Made by a program: the position numbers and the translations under genes
Part shown: piece by piece, positions 55,026-64,000 of the stretch
How positions within the stretch are numbered: the stretch's first letter is position 1
Layout: each line of letters begins with the position of its first letter
Assembly (NCBI GenBank): GCA_944989445.1
Contig: CALYLW010000071.1
Coordinates: 86,001-150,000, forward strand
DNA from: Ampullaceana balthica
Lineage: Eukaryota > Mollusca > Gastropoda > Lymnaeidae
DNA length: 64,000 bases
Direction: 5' to 3'
Notes under the pieces: model-generated
The model's database searches: none
Told to the model about the DNA's origin: nothing
What the model saw: only the letters and a program-made list of their open reading frames with translations

Positions 55026-55215
55026 CGCAGTACCCAGCAAGCAGATGGTCTCATAGCGTCGTGCTTCTTGTCGTTTCTGTGTTGTTTTCTAATGTATTAT
55101 GTAATGAAAACTTAATTGTAAACTTTTGCTGGTTATTTGTAATGATGAAGACATTAGCCGAAACGTCTACGCGTGTATTACTCAATCAATAAACTTTAAT
55201 TTATTGCTTTGATCA
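55026..55215 (+). other. Possible retroelement 3' end with GAAACGTC motif
   Basis: GATGAAGACATTAGCCGAAA then CGTCTACGCG at 55144-55173 resembles the 3' end of Penelope-like elements, which often carry hammerhead ribozyme-like cores (CTGATGA...GAAAC). The helix pairing needed for a ribozyme is not convincing by eye. A poly-T/A-rich tail, ATCAATAAACTTTAATTTA, follows. Confidence 0.3.
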
Positions 55216-55239
55216 CAGAATTCGCTTGTGTTTCTTGTC

Positions 55240-55770
55240 ATTTATTCATATCTTAACTACAACAACAAAAAAATATTTAAAAGTAAAACCACATAACATG
55301 ACATGATGGTAAACATAAGCTACGTTTATCATTTGTTGTTATTTAATTAATTTTGAAAGTACATTTTGAAGAGATGTGTTTTAGTGCAGTCTTCAAGGCC
55401 TTAGTAGTTGGAATAGTACGAATATGTAATGATAGGGATTCCTTTTTTTGTGGTTGGTGGAGGTGTTGGGGGTACAAAAAGAGTAAGACCTTTAACCAGA
55501 GATTTTATTGCGTTTCTTAGGAACAGAGAGATTATGTGTGTCTGCTGGAGAGGGTAGCTGACGAGTGGGTGAGTAGACAGAGAGAAGTTATTCAGTAAGA
55601 TAGGAAGGGCATGAGTCAGAAAAGTTGTGACAGAGAACGGACAGTTTGTATTCAATTCTTGCTTGTACAAGTCAATGAAGTGAACGAAGTAGCGGAGTGA
55701 CATGGTCGTGGATAATATAAATGATAGAGGAGAACCTGCATAGCTCGAAATAGACTGGAGAAATAGAGAG
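55240..55770 (-). mobile_element. 5'-truncated LINE tail, second copy
   Basis: Minus-strand relative of 49418-49853. In several frames it reads SPADTHNLSVPKKRNK, then LHIRTIPTTKALKTALK, and the 3' UTR piece AAACGTAGCTTATGT, as in the first copy (AACGTAGCTTATGT). Indels break the frame at about 55490 and 55450. More decayed than the first copy. Confidence 0.72.
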
Positions 55771-56838
55771 AGAGGTGCAGCCTAACTTAAAGCTCAATCA
55801 TAATCACTGACTGTAAACTATAAAGTCATCGAAACCTTTCAGTCAAGAAAAGATCCGCTGTGAGAGTTACGTTCTCTTGATTTTCTCTCACCATTTTAAA
55901 CAAATCCATTTGGTGTAGTCTACAGCAAATAGCGAAATAGGAACGTGTACTTTTAAAATAATGTGTGCTACGAATTGAAACACTCTGTTATCCCGCTTTT
56001 CGCAAAACTTTTGCCCCTTTGCAAAAAAAATCATTTTAAAGCTCAGCTGAGAGATATGAAAATGCAAACACATACTAAGAGTAAAAGAAATTAGTGAGGA
56101 AGTTGGTTGTCGATAAGTTACAAGTGCCCGATAAACATTAAAATACAAAATACACAAAAACATTAACATTGTTGGTGGGTTAAATATGGGAACTTTTAAA
56201 GAACCATCAATTGCGCAAAATAACTTCTATATTTATTTCAATTTCAAGAACGTTTGAAAATTTATCTTGTGTAAAAGAACATTTTTTTAAAAAGTGAACA
56301 AATATTCTTTCATTCTCTATTAATATTTCAATTGAAAAATTCTAGCAAACAAATCCGTTCATTGTTTTGAGGTGAACTTGTTTGTTCCAATTTTAACTTC
56401 CCTCATATCGAGTCTCTGCCAATGACATTTGGAAACTCTTTTCTTCATTCTTAATTTCTTCCAAAACATACGTATCTCATAAACATTTCATTTACCGGCC
56501 TGGTGTAAAGTTTCCCCCTAGGAGCCGAGGCTTGTCTGTGTACCGAGATATAGCGGTGTCCGGTGTTTGGCCACGTGACCAACACGTGCTGAATGTTTAC
56601 TTGTTTTGGAGTATATCACACACACACAAGCTCTCAAGTTCGATGTCCTATCAATCTAATTTTAACAACAAACATTGATACTCTCAAAGGAAGTCGACAT
56701 AAAAAGATTGAGATTGAAATTGAAGCCCAGAATGATTCATTAACTCGGTTGCAAATATGAGACCGGAATCGTAAGTATTCCGCATGGGGGTCTTTGTAGT
56801 ACACTTGGTATAGATTGACCCAGTAGGGCTCCTATTGA
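55771..56838. other. Intergenic, no gene seen
   Basis: AT-rich sequence. The minus frame 55888-56169 lacks recognised features. Confidence 0.45.
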
Positions 56839-57120
56839 ATCACGTGACTAACATTACAAGCAGTGTCATGGACCACATGACTAATATGACAAGTAGTGAT
56901 ATGGATAACATGAAAAAGATGACAAGTAGTGACATGAATCACATGACTATGATGACAAGTAGTGTCATGGATCAAGTGACTATGGTGACAAGTAGTGTCA
57001 TAGATCACGTGACTATGATGACATGTAGTGACATGGATCCCGTGACTATGATGACATGTAGTGACATGGATCACGTGACTAAGATGACAAGTAGTGCCAT
57101 GGATTATATGACTAAGATGG
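56839..57120. repeat. 33-bp minisatellite, 8-9 units
   Basis: Units of CATGACTATGATGACAAGTA and GTGACATGGATCA with substitutions. The plus frame reads an 11-residue repeat, MDHVTMMTSSD-like. Its conservation follows from the DNA period, and no start or stop context suggests a gene. Confidence 0.88.
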
Positions 57121-57589
57121 CGCTAATGTCATTATTAAAAAAGACCCAAGATAAATTATAATATAGCGAACATTGCTTTACTGTTCCATTTCCGTTTTCT
57201 TAGAAAGGCTTTTGGCACCTTCAATTTTCAACGATAATGGTCGTTTCAAATCAGCTAATTTCCCCTCTATCTCATATCTATTTGCAAGAATCTCTTTCAC
57301 TTCATTTAGAAATTATTCGAATGAGTGAGTTTAAACTCTGTTAGTGGTGGTCCAAGGCATGCCTGCCTTCATTCCCTTACGCCCGTGAGGTTGTTCAAGA
57401 GTCAAGAGTATTTAGAGAAGGAAAAGTGGAGCAGTTATGTAGCAAAGTTTTGAGCGGACGCTCAACATCACTTCTGTGTGAGAAGATATATGGCAGGGGT
57501 TCTATCTTCTTAAAGTTTGCGCCTTTTTGGAGCAGTGACAAAGAGTGCTACGGGGAACCATTTTACCACGTTTTTATCACGTTTTTATT
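57121..57589. other. Intergenic, no gene seen
   Basis: Nothing recognised. Confidence 0.4.
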
Positions 57590-57785
57590 AACTTGCTTTC
57601 CTGTATGTCTGTCTGTCCGCATTTTTTCAAATTTGTCAAAGTAAAATTAAACCACTTGTGATGGTCCTAGAGAGCTGAAAATTTTACCACAGATAGATCT
57701 TGGATCACAATACATTGTACCAAAATTTCAGATCGATCGAATGTACCGTAAATAAATTAATGCATTTTTTAGTTTATCTCACTAT
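57590..57785 (+). repeat. R/Helitron-like fragment
   Basis: TGTATGTCTGTCTGTCCGC followed by AAATTTCAGATCGATCGAAT and GTACCGTAAATAAATTAATG. The second part matches the CAGATCGATCGCATGTACGG region of R1. The TCTGTCTGTCC start is like the start of the Helitron-like bodies. Confidence 0.45.
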
Positions 57786-57912
57786 AAGCATCTGTAATCG
57801 TCTGCCGTTGTTCGATTTCACGTGCCGAGTTCACCCCGTGATCTCATCGCCGTGGTATTAAAACTTTAGGCGGGTGCTGATGAGGTGTTTGGTAAAATAA
57901 CTAGAGCTAAAA

Positions 57913-58265
57913 AAAGATTTTTAAAACCACGTTTTTATTAGTGGACTAAAAAGAAGAAAATAAATAAAGGTAAAAAAGGATTTTTTAAAAACCACGTTTT
58001 CATAAGTGGACTAAAAAGAAGAAAATAATTTAAAACTTTTAAGTTCAAGTACTTTCATTTAATATGACTAAAAACGTGGGATGGGCGCTTATGAGGTTTA
58101 ACATATGCAGCTCACTCATTCTGTCACTTATAGAGCTCTCTTTAATTTTTAGACCAAACATCCGCTTAACGTTTTTCGTCATATTAAATCAAAGTACTTG
58201 AACGTATAAGTTTTAAATTATTTTCTTCTTTTTAGTACACTTGTAAAAACGTGGTTTTTAAAAAT
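57913..58265. repeat. Long inverted repeat with partly duplicated left arm
   Basis: Arms 57979-58068 and 58178-58265 are complementary over about 90 bp (TTTTTAAAAACCACGTTTT / AAAACGTGGTTTTTAAAAA and ATTTAATATGAC / GTCATATTAAAT). The spacer is about 110 bp. The first part of the left arm is repeated in direct orientation at 57913-57960. A foldback element or MITE is likely; no target duplication is clear. Confidence 0.75.
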
Positions 58266-58689
58266 CTTTTTTTTTAAACCTCTATTTAGAATCACTGTTC
58301 CGATTCATCGATGAGTCGGTTAACAATATTTTGTCGGTCAAGTAAACACTGTCAAGGGCAAGTCACCCGCCCTCACCGAGCTCATAATATCTTGAAGAAC
58401 GCCATTAACCGCCCTTACCTTCGTGGCCGCCATGAAAGCTGCCATTACGTGTAACTAACAGTAACGCCCCAAGAGGCTGCATAAGGCCTCGGATGTTTCA
58501 AGGGCCTAAAATCTAAGATGGGGAATACAATCATCTAAGATGTGAATACAATCATTACAGAGTTTAAATGCAGGTGAGACTAAAATGAAATAGGAAAGGG
58601 GTTCTCAAATCAGCAGCCCATCTTCTGAACATGTTTCGATGATTGTCTTTTTCCCAATGTTCATTTTCCACTTGCTTGTTATTGGTTAA
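58266..58689. other. Intergenic, no gene seen
   Basis: Nothing recognised. GGGGTTCTCAAATCAGCAGC at 58599 vaguely resembles a hAT end. Confidence 0.4.
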
Positions 58690-58972
58690 CTATAGGAGTT
58701 GTAACTACGGCGCCCAAGTAACTTATCCTTGTTTGATAAATACGAAATATTAAACTTCCTGAATTGTACAAAAATTATTTTATAAATGTTTGGATAATTG
58801 ACGTCATATAATATTTTACGGCGAGAAACACCACACGCTCTGTTAATCTCGAAACCAAAATGATACCTTTCATTTTTAACTGATATGGACTGTTGCACTC
58901 TGTCCCTCAGCGTTACGGAGTCAGCGATTGGACTTTTATCATCAATCAATATACATAATTCCCGTCGTCTGT
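58690..58972 (-). mobile_element. Helitron-like fragment H3a left of the TATG array
   Basis: Carries GGCGCCCAAGTAACTTATCC, TGATAAATACGAAATATTAA and GACGTCATATAATATTTTAC as in H1, in the same (minus) orientation. The 3' CTAG end is missing on the left. It joins the array through GTCGTCTGTCTG. Confidence 0.55.
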
Positions 58973-59867
58973 CTGTATGTATGTATGTATGTATGTATGT
59001 ATGTATGTATGTATGTATGTATGTATGTATGTATGTATGTATGTATGTATGTATGTATGTATGTATGTATGTATGTATGTATGTATGTATGTATGTATGT
59101 ATGTATGTATGTATGTATGTATGTATGTATGTATGTATGTATGTATGTATGTATGTATGTATGTATGTATGTATGTATGTATGTATGTATGTATGTATGT
59201 ATGTATGTATGTATGTATGTATGTATGTATGTATGTATGTATGTATGTATGTATGTATGTATGTATGTATGTATGTATGTATGTATGTATGTATGTATGT
59301 ATGTATGTATGTATGTATGTATGTATGTATGTATGTATGTATGTATGTATGTATGTATGTATGTATGTATGTATGTATGTATGTATGTATGTATGTATGT
59401 ATGTATGTATGTATGTATGTATGTATGTATGTATGTATGTATGTATGTATGTATGTATGTATGTATGTATGTATGTATGTATGTATGTATGTATGTATGT
59501 ATGTATGTATGTATGTATGTATGTATGTATGTATGTATGTATGTATGTATGTATGTATGTATGTATGTATGTATGTATGTATGTATGTATGTATGTATGT
59601 ATGTATGTATGTATGTATGTATGTATGTATGTATGTATGTATGTATGTATGTATGTATGTATGTATGTATGTATGTATGTATGTATGTATGTATGTATGT
59701 ATGTATGTATGTATGTATGTATGTATGTATGTATGTCGTATGTATGTATGTATGTATGTATGTATGTATGTATGTATGTATGTATGTATGTATGTATGTA
59801 TGTATGTATGTATGTATGTATGTATGTATGTATGTATGTATGTATGTATGTATGAATGTATTATGTA
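58973..59867. repeat. (TATG)n microsatellite, about 0.9 kb
   Basis: About 220 TATG units with one break (GTCGTATG at about 59737) and a degenerate right edge (GAATGTATTATG). It is the strand complement of the CATA array at 4703. Open frames are artefacts. Confidence 0.98.
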
Positions 59868-60092
59868 TGTATGTGTGGATGTAACACGCTACTAATTTTA
59901 GAAAGCAGTGCACCAAATTACTGCACCAAAAATAACTCTTTGCGAACGTTCCGCATAAAATTGTTCAATATGATAATAAATGAATGAAATAAAATTAAAT
60001 AAAACAAATGAAAGTTCTGTATTACGCTATTTTTTAGTCTGATGTGTATTTATTTTGAAAGCTTCCGTCATTTTTGACGTGTGATACGCTAG
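58973..60092 (+). mobile_element. Helitron-like element H3 with TATG array at its 5' side
   Basis: In element orientation the TATG array comes first, then ACACGCTACTAATTTTAGAA and AGCAGTGCACCAAATTACTG. The 3' end is the hairpin CCGTCATTTTTGACG, GTGTGATACG and CTAG (60089-60092) next to T. The order array, body, hairpin, CTAG is the same as in H1. Confidence 0.6.
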
Positions 60093-60102
60093 TTATATTA
60101 GA

Positions 60103-60620
60103 CTAGGTTGTGCTGCGGCGCCGTGGCACCTGCGGCGCCCACCTTTTTCAAAAGCCTAACTAACTTGTCCTTGTATGATAAATACATAATATTAAAATGA
60201 ACACAAAGTATTGTACAGTAGGGTTTGTAGGGCGCCTATGGCGCCCAATTTTTTGGGGTCCAAAGCCCAAGTAACTTATCCTTGTATGATAAATGCGAAA
60301 TATTTCTGAAATGTATACAAAGTATCTATATAATTTTTTTTTAAGTGCTAATCACAACACGAGTTTTGAACTAATTTTAGAAAGCAGCGCATCAAATTAC
60401 TGCACAAAAAAATAACTCTTTGAGTCAGTCAGCACTGTTTACAACACAAATGCTAACGTCAAAGGTTCGCGCGTTGTTTGGTTATTGTTAATCTGAAAAC
60501 CAAAATGATTATGATTTTTAAGTCTATATATTCAATTTTTTTTAAAAACAGTGATGTCCCTTGGCGTTAGGCCACAGTCATACATAATTGAGGGTAAATA
60601 TTTATAATAATATTATCAGA
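60103..60620 (-). mobile_element. Helitron-like element H5
   Basis: The minus-strand 3' end has GGCGCCGCAGCACAAC then CTAG (60103-60106) before a T, as in H4. The body has two GGCGCC palindromic segments and AGAAAGCAGCGCATCAAATT. It lies tail to tail with H3, with 10 bp between the two CTAG ends. The 5' limit is uncertain. Confidence 0.6.
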
Positions 60621-62226
60621 GAACCTACTGTTCATTCACCAGTAAAACCAATTTGGTAGTTTGCACACCCACACCGCGCCAAACTATGTGCACCGCACTA
60701 TTTTTAAAAGAAGAAAAAGGAACTACAGAGAGACACAGAATTCAGAGAGACACAGAATTCAGAGAGAGAGAGTAACGGTTTGGTGAGTTGAAGCACGAAG
60801 AATATGATGTGGTTGATGTGCTGTAAATAAAAGGCTGTTGTCAAAATCACACGACTGCTGGAGTTCAACACTTTGTTGTTTTATTGTATTGTTCCTAGTT
60901 AAGTCACCACTCGGCTACACCAAATAATGAAGACATGTAAGAGATTTTACCTGTCATTACATGAGGAGATGACGCAATGAAACTAAGTTCGTGCTTCTCG
61001 CTAGACGTCCAGCGGTGAATCTTACAATGGACATGTGGGAGGGGAGGGGATCATTTGTGGTTGAGAGAAATGGAGTTTTGTGGATTTATTTTGTTTCTTT
61101 GCGAATATGAATAATAATTCTATAAGCAAACACTGGACATGGTTCTACAAACATCTTTAATTACGAGAGTCGCTGGTTTAATGAGAATAATGTTGAATAT
61201 ACCGCAATGAGTGGACTATCGTTCGACTAATTTAAATTTGCTAAGGTTTTGCCCTTATTTCCCACGATGATGTTTCATAGTACCATGTAGGTTTTGGCAA
61301 CCACTGCCCACAAACACAGTAAGAATGTGTTAAAAGTCAAAACACATTTTTTTTGTAGCTGAAGTTAAATTTAGCATGGACCAACACCCTGACCCAATCC
61401 CACGCCCCTTTCTTTAAAGATACACCGATCAATCATAGTTAATTAAACGTAACTAGTTCAAGTTGTAAATTTTAACTTAAATTTTTATTCATATTGGAAT
61501 TTAGCTATATGTTCCCACACTGTGTTAATTTGTTTCTGTATTCATCTTAATGTCAATATGTGAAAGAATTTATTTTTTAATTTTTTTTTCCAATTCAGCT
61601 GAAAGAAAAAAAATAATAAGTATTAGTGTGAAAATTGCTGAATAGATTTCCAAATTAATAAAAAGAGTCAAATGAATGTATATTTTTAAAAAATGTTTAA
61701 ATGCACATGGTTTTCGTTGACTCGGGTCTTAAAAAAAAATTTAAATAAAAAAATCTTCAAATCCGTAACAATGACTATTCGCAGGTATATACTATCATTG
61801 AATGAAAGCAATGACTTTGTTTGAAGAGCCCTGCCTTTTTTCATAGTTTGAGAAAAGCTCTGTCCTCTGTTAGACATAGTCTTTATGGTGGCCATACAAT
61901 GGAAATGTTAACATTTTTTAACAGATATATTTCATGACTCGATTAACATTTCGGAAGATCAATTTAAAATATATACATTATATAATAATGCCAAGGTATA
62001 AGTACACTTTCATTCAAAGAAAAATAATATGCATTATCTCCCTTGAAATTCTTATGAGTGAAATGAAACATCTCCACGGAAATAGGAAATATAACTGTCA
62101 GGGATTTCATGAAAAGTAAAATCTCTAATATTTAAATTAAAAAATCGTCTTCATGGAAACAAAATCACAAATTTCGCCATCACACTTGAGTAGGAATCGC
62201 TAACTCTGTCATAGGGTATGGCTGCA
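60621..62226. other. Intergenic, one short dispersed block
   Basis: GCACACCCACACCGCGCC and ACTATGTGCACCGCAC at about 60660-60700 repeat the block at 42655-42705. AGAGAGACACAGAATTC is duplicated at 60727-60765. The remaining sequence to 62226 shows no gene. Confidence 0.45.
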
Positions 62227-62702
62227 TTTCATTGGACATAGATACTCTTCACGAGATGTGCTCTCTTTCGTGGAATAAAGCTCCCATTCATTGGACATAG
62301 ATACTCTTCACGAGATGTGCTCTCTTTCGTGGAATAAAGCTCCCATTCATTGGACATAGATACTCTTCACGAGATGTGCTCTCTTTCGTGGAATAAAGCT
62401 CCCATTCATTGGACATAGATACTCTTCACGAGATGTGCTCTCTTTCGTGGAATAAAGCTCCCATTCATTGGACATAGATACTCTTCACGAGATGTGCTCT
62501 CTTTCGTGGAATAAAGCTCCCATTCATTGGACATAGATACTCTTCACGAGAGGTGCTCTCTTTCGTGGAATAAAGCTCCCATTCATTGGACATAGATACT
62601 CTTCACGAGATGTGCTCTCTTTCGTGGAATAAAGCTCCCATTCATTGGACATAGATAGTCTTCACGAGATGTGCTCTCTTTCGTGGAATAAAGCTCCCAT
62701 TC
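62227..62702. repeat. 59-bp minisatellite, 8 units
   Basis: Units of ATTCATTGGACATAGATACT, CTTCACGAGATGTGCTCTC and TTTCGTGGAATAAAGCTCCC. Units are nearly identical (one AGGTG, one ATAGTC variant); the last is truncated. Confidence 0.95.
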
Positions 62703-63387
62703 ATTGGACCTATATACTCTTTCATAAGACATACTACGAATCTACGATGTCTTAGGATATAGATAATAATTCATGGAATATAGCTAATCTTTCTGGGGAT
62801 ATGGCTAATCTGTAATGGAATACTGGTAATCCATAGTGGGATAAAGCAACGCGTCATTGAAAAAAACTTATATGTCATTATATACAGTGTCTCTATCGTG
62901 GACAACGTTACAACCCCTAGTGGACAACCCATCTCTTTGGCCAAGGGCAATAACCTATTCCCATGAGATTGTGTTTGGAAGGTTAACTTAAGTGGGTTAC
63001 GGTTTACGATGAAACTGGAGCCGAAAATGATTATTGAAAAAAATGGAAATTGATTTCTGTACCCACTACCCCACATGGGCTAGAATTAGAACAAATTATT
63101 TTAAAACATTTGTATCCGGAAATAGAACGTGCAGAAGTACCGGAATCATGAACGCAGGTTTGTGGGGCAGACTTGCGCTGTCATTTGCTTGGCTCGGGGC
63201 AAAGTGTGCAACTTCCACTCTGACTTTCAGGTGTCTGCAGTAGTTCTCCTTCTACAGGCAGTTGTTGGGCTTAGACAATGATATCAATAAAACGAGTAAT
63301 GGGTGAACTCGTGCTGGTTCATGCTATTCGGACATATTTCCACAGATCTGACATTTATTTTACAAATGTTATTCAAATGTCGTGCTC
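62703..63387. other. Intergenic, no gene seen
   Basis: Decayed ATTCATGGAATATAG-like pieces directly after the array suggest older units. No gene. Confidence 0.45.
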
Positions 63388-63715
63388 ACATCTCCATGTC
63401 ACATCTCCATGTCACATCTCCATATCACATCTCCATGTCACATCTCCCTGTCACATCTCCATATAACATCTCCATGTCACCCATATATATATAACATATT
63501 CATATCACATCTCTATGTCACTTCTGCATATCACAACTCCATGTCACATCTCCATGTCACATCTCCCTGTCACATCTCCATATAACATCTCCATGTCACA
63601 TCTCCATGTGACATCTCAACGTCACTTCTGCATATCACAACTCCATGTCACAACTCCATGTCACATCTCAATGTCACTTCTGCATATCACAACTCCATGT
63701 CACATCTCGATGTAT
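63388..63715. repeat. 13-bp minisatellite with second-order repeats
   Basis: About 25 units of CATCTCCATGTCA with variants (CCTGTCA, CATATCA, GCATATCACAACT). A longer block (CTCCCTGTCACATCTCCAT) recurs at about 63443 and 63560, implying block duplication. Confidence 0.9.
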
Positions 63716-64000
63716 TTCACAAGTTTATTAAGCCATTAAAAAGTGCCCAGTGTTATGTCACACTTAATTAATTTTATGTCAGGAGAACGCTATGACGCTG
63801 TTTTCATAATGTTTATTTTTGTTTATAAGTTATTGGTGCAATATTTCAATTATTGTTATACAACAAGGCCGCACCGTTACTAAAAAAAAACACTACATAT
63901 TTTTATGTAAGGTTTCTAGTAGTTGTACTTGTGCAAAGCGCGCCCTGGCGGTATAATCTCTTGCTACGTCGCTCCCTGGAGCTCTCTCAAATATTGCGCC
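63716..64000. other. Intergenic, no gene seen
   Basis: AT-rich; nothing recognised before the window ends. Confidence 0.4.

Noticed and set aside
56835..57161. 108-codon gene with an 11-residue MDHVTMMTSSD repeat
   Set aside because: Periodicity of 33 bp explains the frame; both strands are open and no conserved domain is visible.
58885..59916. Open frames of 290-336 codons across the TATG array
   Set aside because: Same artefact as the CATA array; no unique coding sequence beyond the repeat.
60780..60925. Second LTR end (AATAAAAGG ... GGCTACACC)
   Set aside because: Features are generic; no primer site, no matching LTR in the window.

Overview
This window is AT-rich, non-coding-dominated nuclear DNA of an animal. 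No host protein gene, rRNA gene or convincing functional tRNA gene can be supported. The coding traces that can be recognised belong to transposable elements: an endonuclease/reverse transcriptase LINE, LINE tails, hAT transposase and BED-finger remnants, and a truncated LTR element. An invertebrate, most plausibly a mollusc, is inferred from the mix of microsatellite-bearing Helitron-like elements, tRNA-derived SINEs, LINEs, many hAT-type MITEs and TTAGGG-type motifs inside a satellite. That taxonomic guess is not proven by the sequence.

Layout. 1-4.2 kb: hAT end inserted in a BED-finger hAT remnant, a tRNA-Val-derived SINE-like element and a 13-bp minisatellite. 4.25-5.93 kb: Helitron-like element ending in a 1.2-kb CATA array. 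8.1-9.9 kb: TIR element with a 72-bp internal tandem array, then 23-bp and 16-bp arrays. 10.4-11.3 kb: hAT-like MITE with a second hAT MITE nested in it. 11.9-17.2 kb: a run of minisatellites, including 40 almost identical 41-bp units. 17.6-18.3 kb: foldback element. 20-23.3 kb: six small tandem arrays. 23.4-29.5 kb: nested interspersed repeats, including a hAT inside a LINE ORF and a Helitron inside another repeat. 31.5-33.7 kb: 29-bp satellite with higher-order structure. 35.0-36.2 kb: hAT with transposase C-terminus. 36.5-40.2 kb: nearly intact LINE with target-site duplication. 40.4-41.1 kb: two Helitron-like copies. 42.8-44.2 kb: LTR, primer-binding site and start of gag. 45.1-46.3 kb: 69 units of 17 bp. 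47.3-55.8 kb: hAT, LINE and Helitron pieces and a telomere-like satellite. 57.9-60.6 kb: inverted repeat and Helitron-like copies with a 0.9-kb TATG array. 62.2-63.7 kb: two more arrays.

Two processes explain most of the window. The first is repeated insertion of non-autonomous DNA elements. Many can be bounded to the base by 8-bp target duplications, and some are nested so that relative ages can be read. The second is tandem amplification of short units: about thirty arrays with periods from 4 to 72 bp, some of them inside the transposons. The best leads are the link between giant tetranucleotide arrays and the 5' end of a Helitron-like family, a Helitron insertion whose empty site can be read from related copies, and a LINE whose 5' junction carries an inverted copy of its own target flank.

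All coordinates were read by eye. Family assignments rest on motifs, terminal repeats and target duplications, not on database searches.
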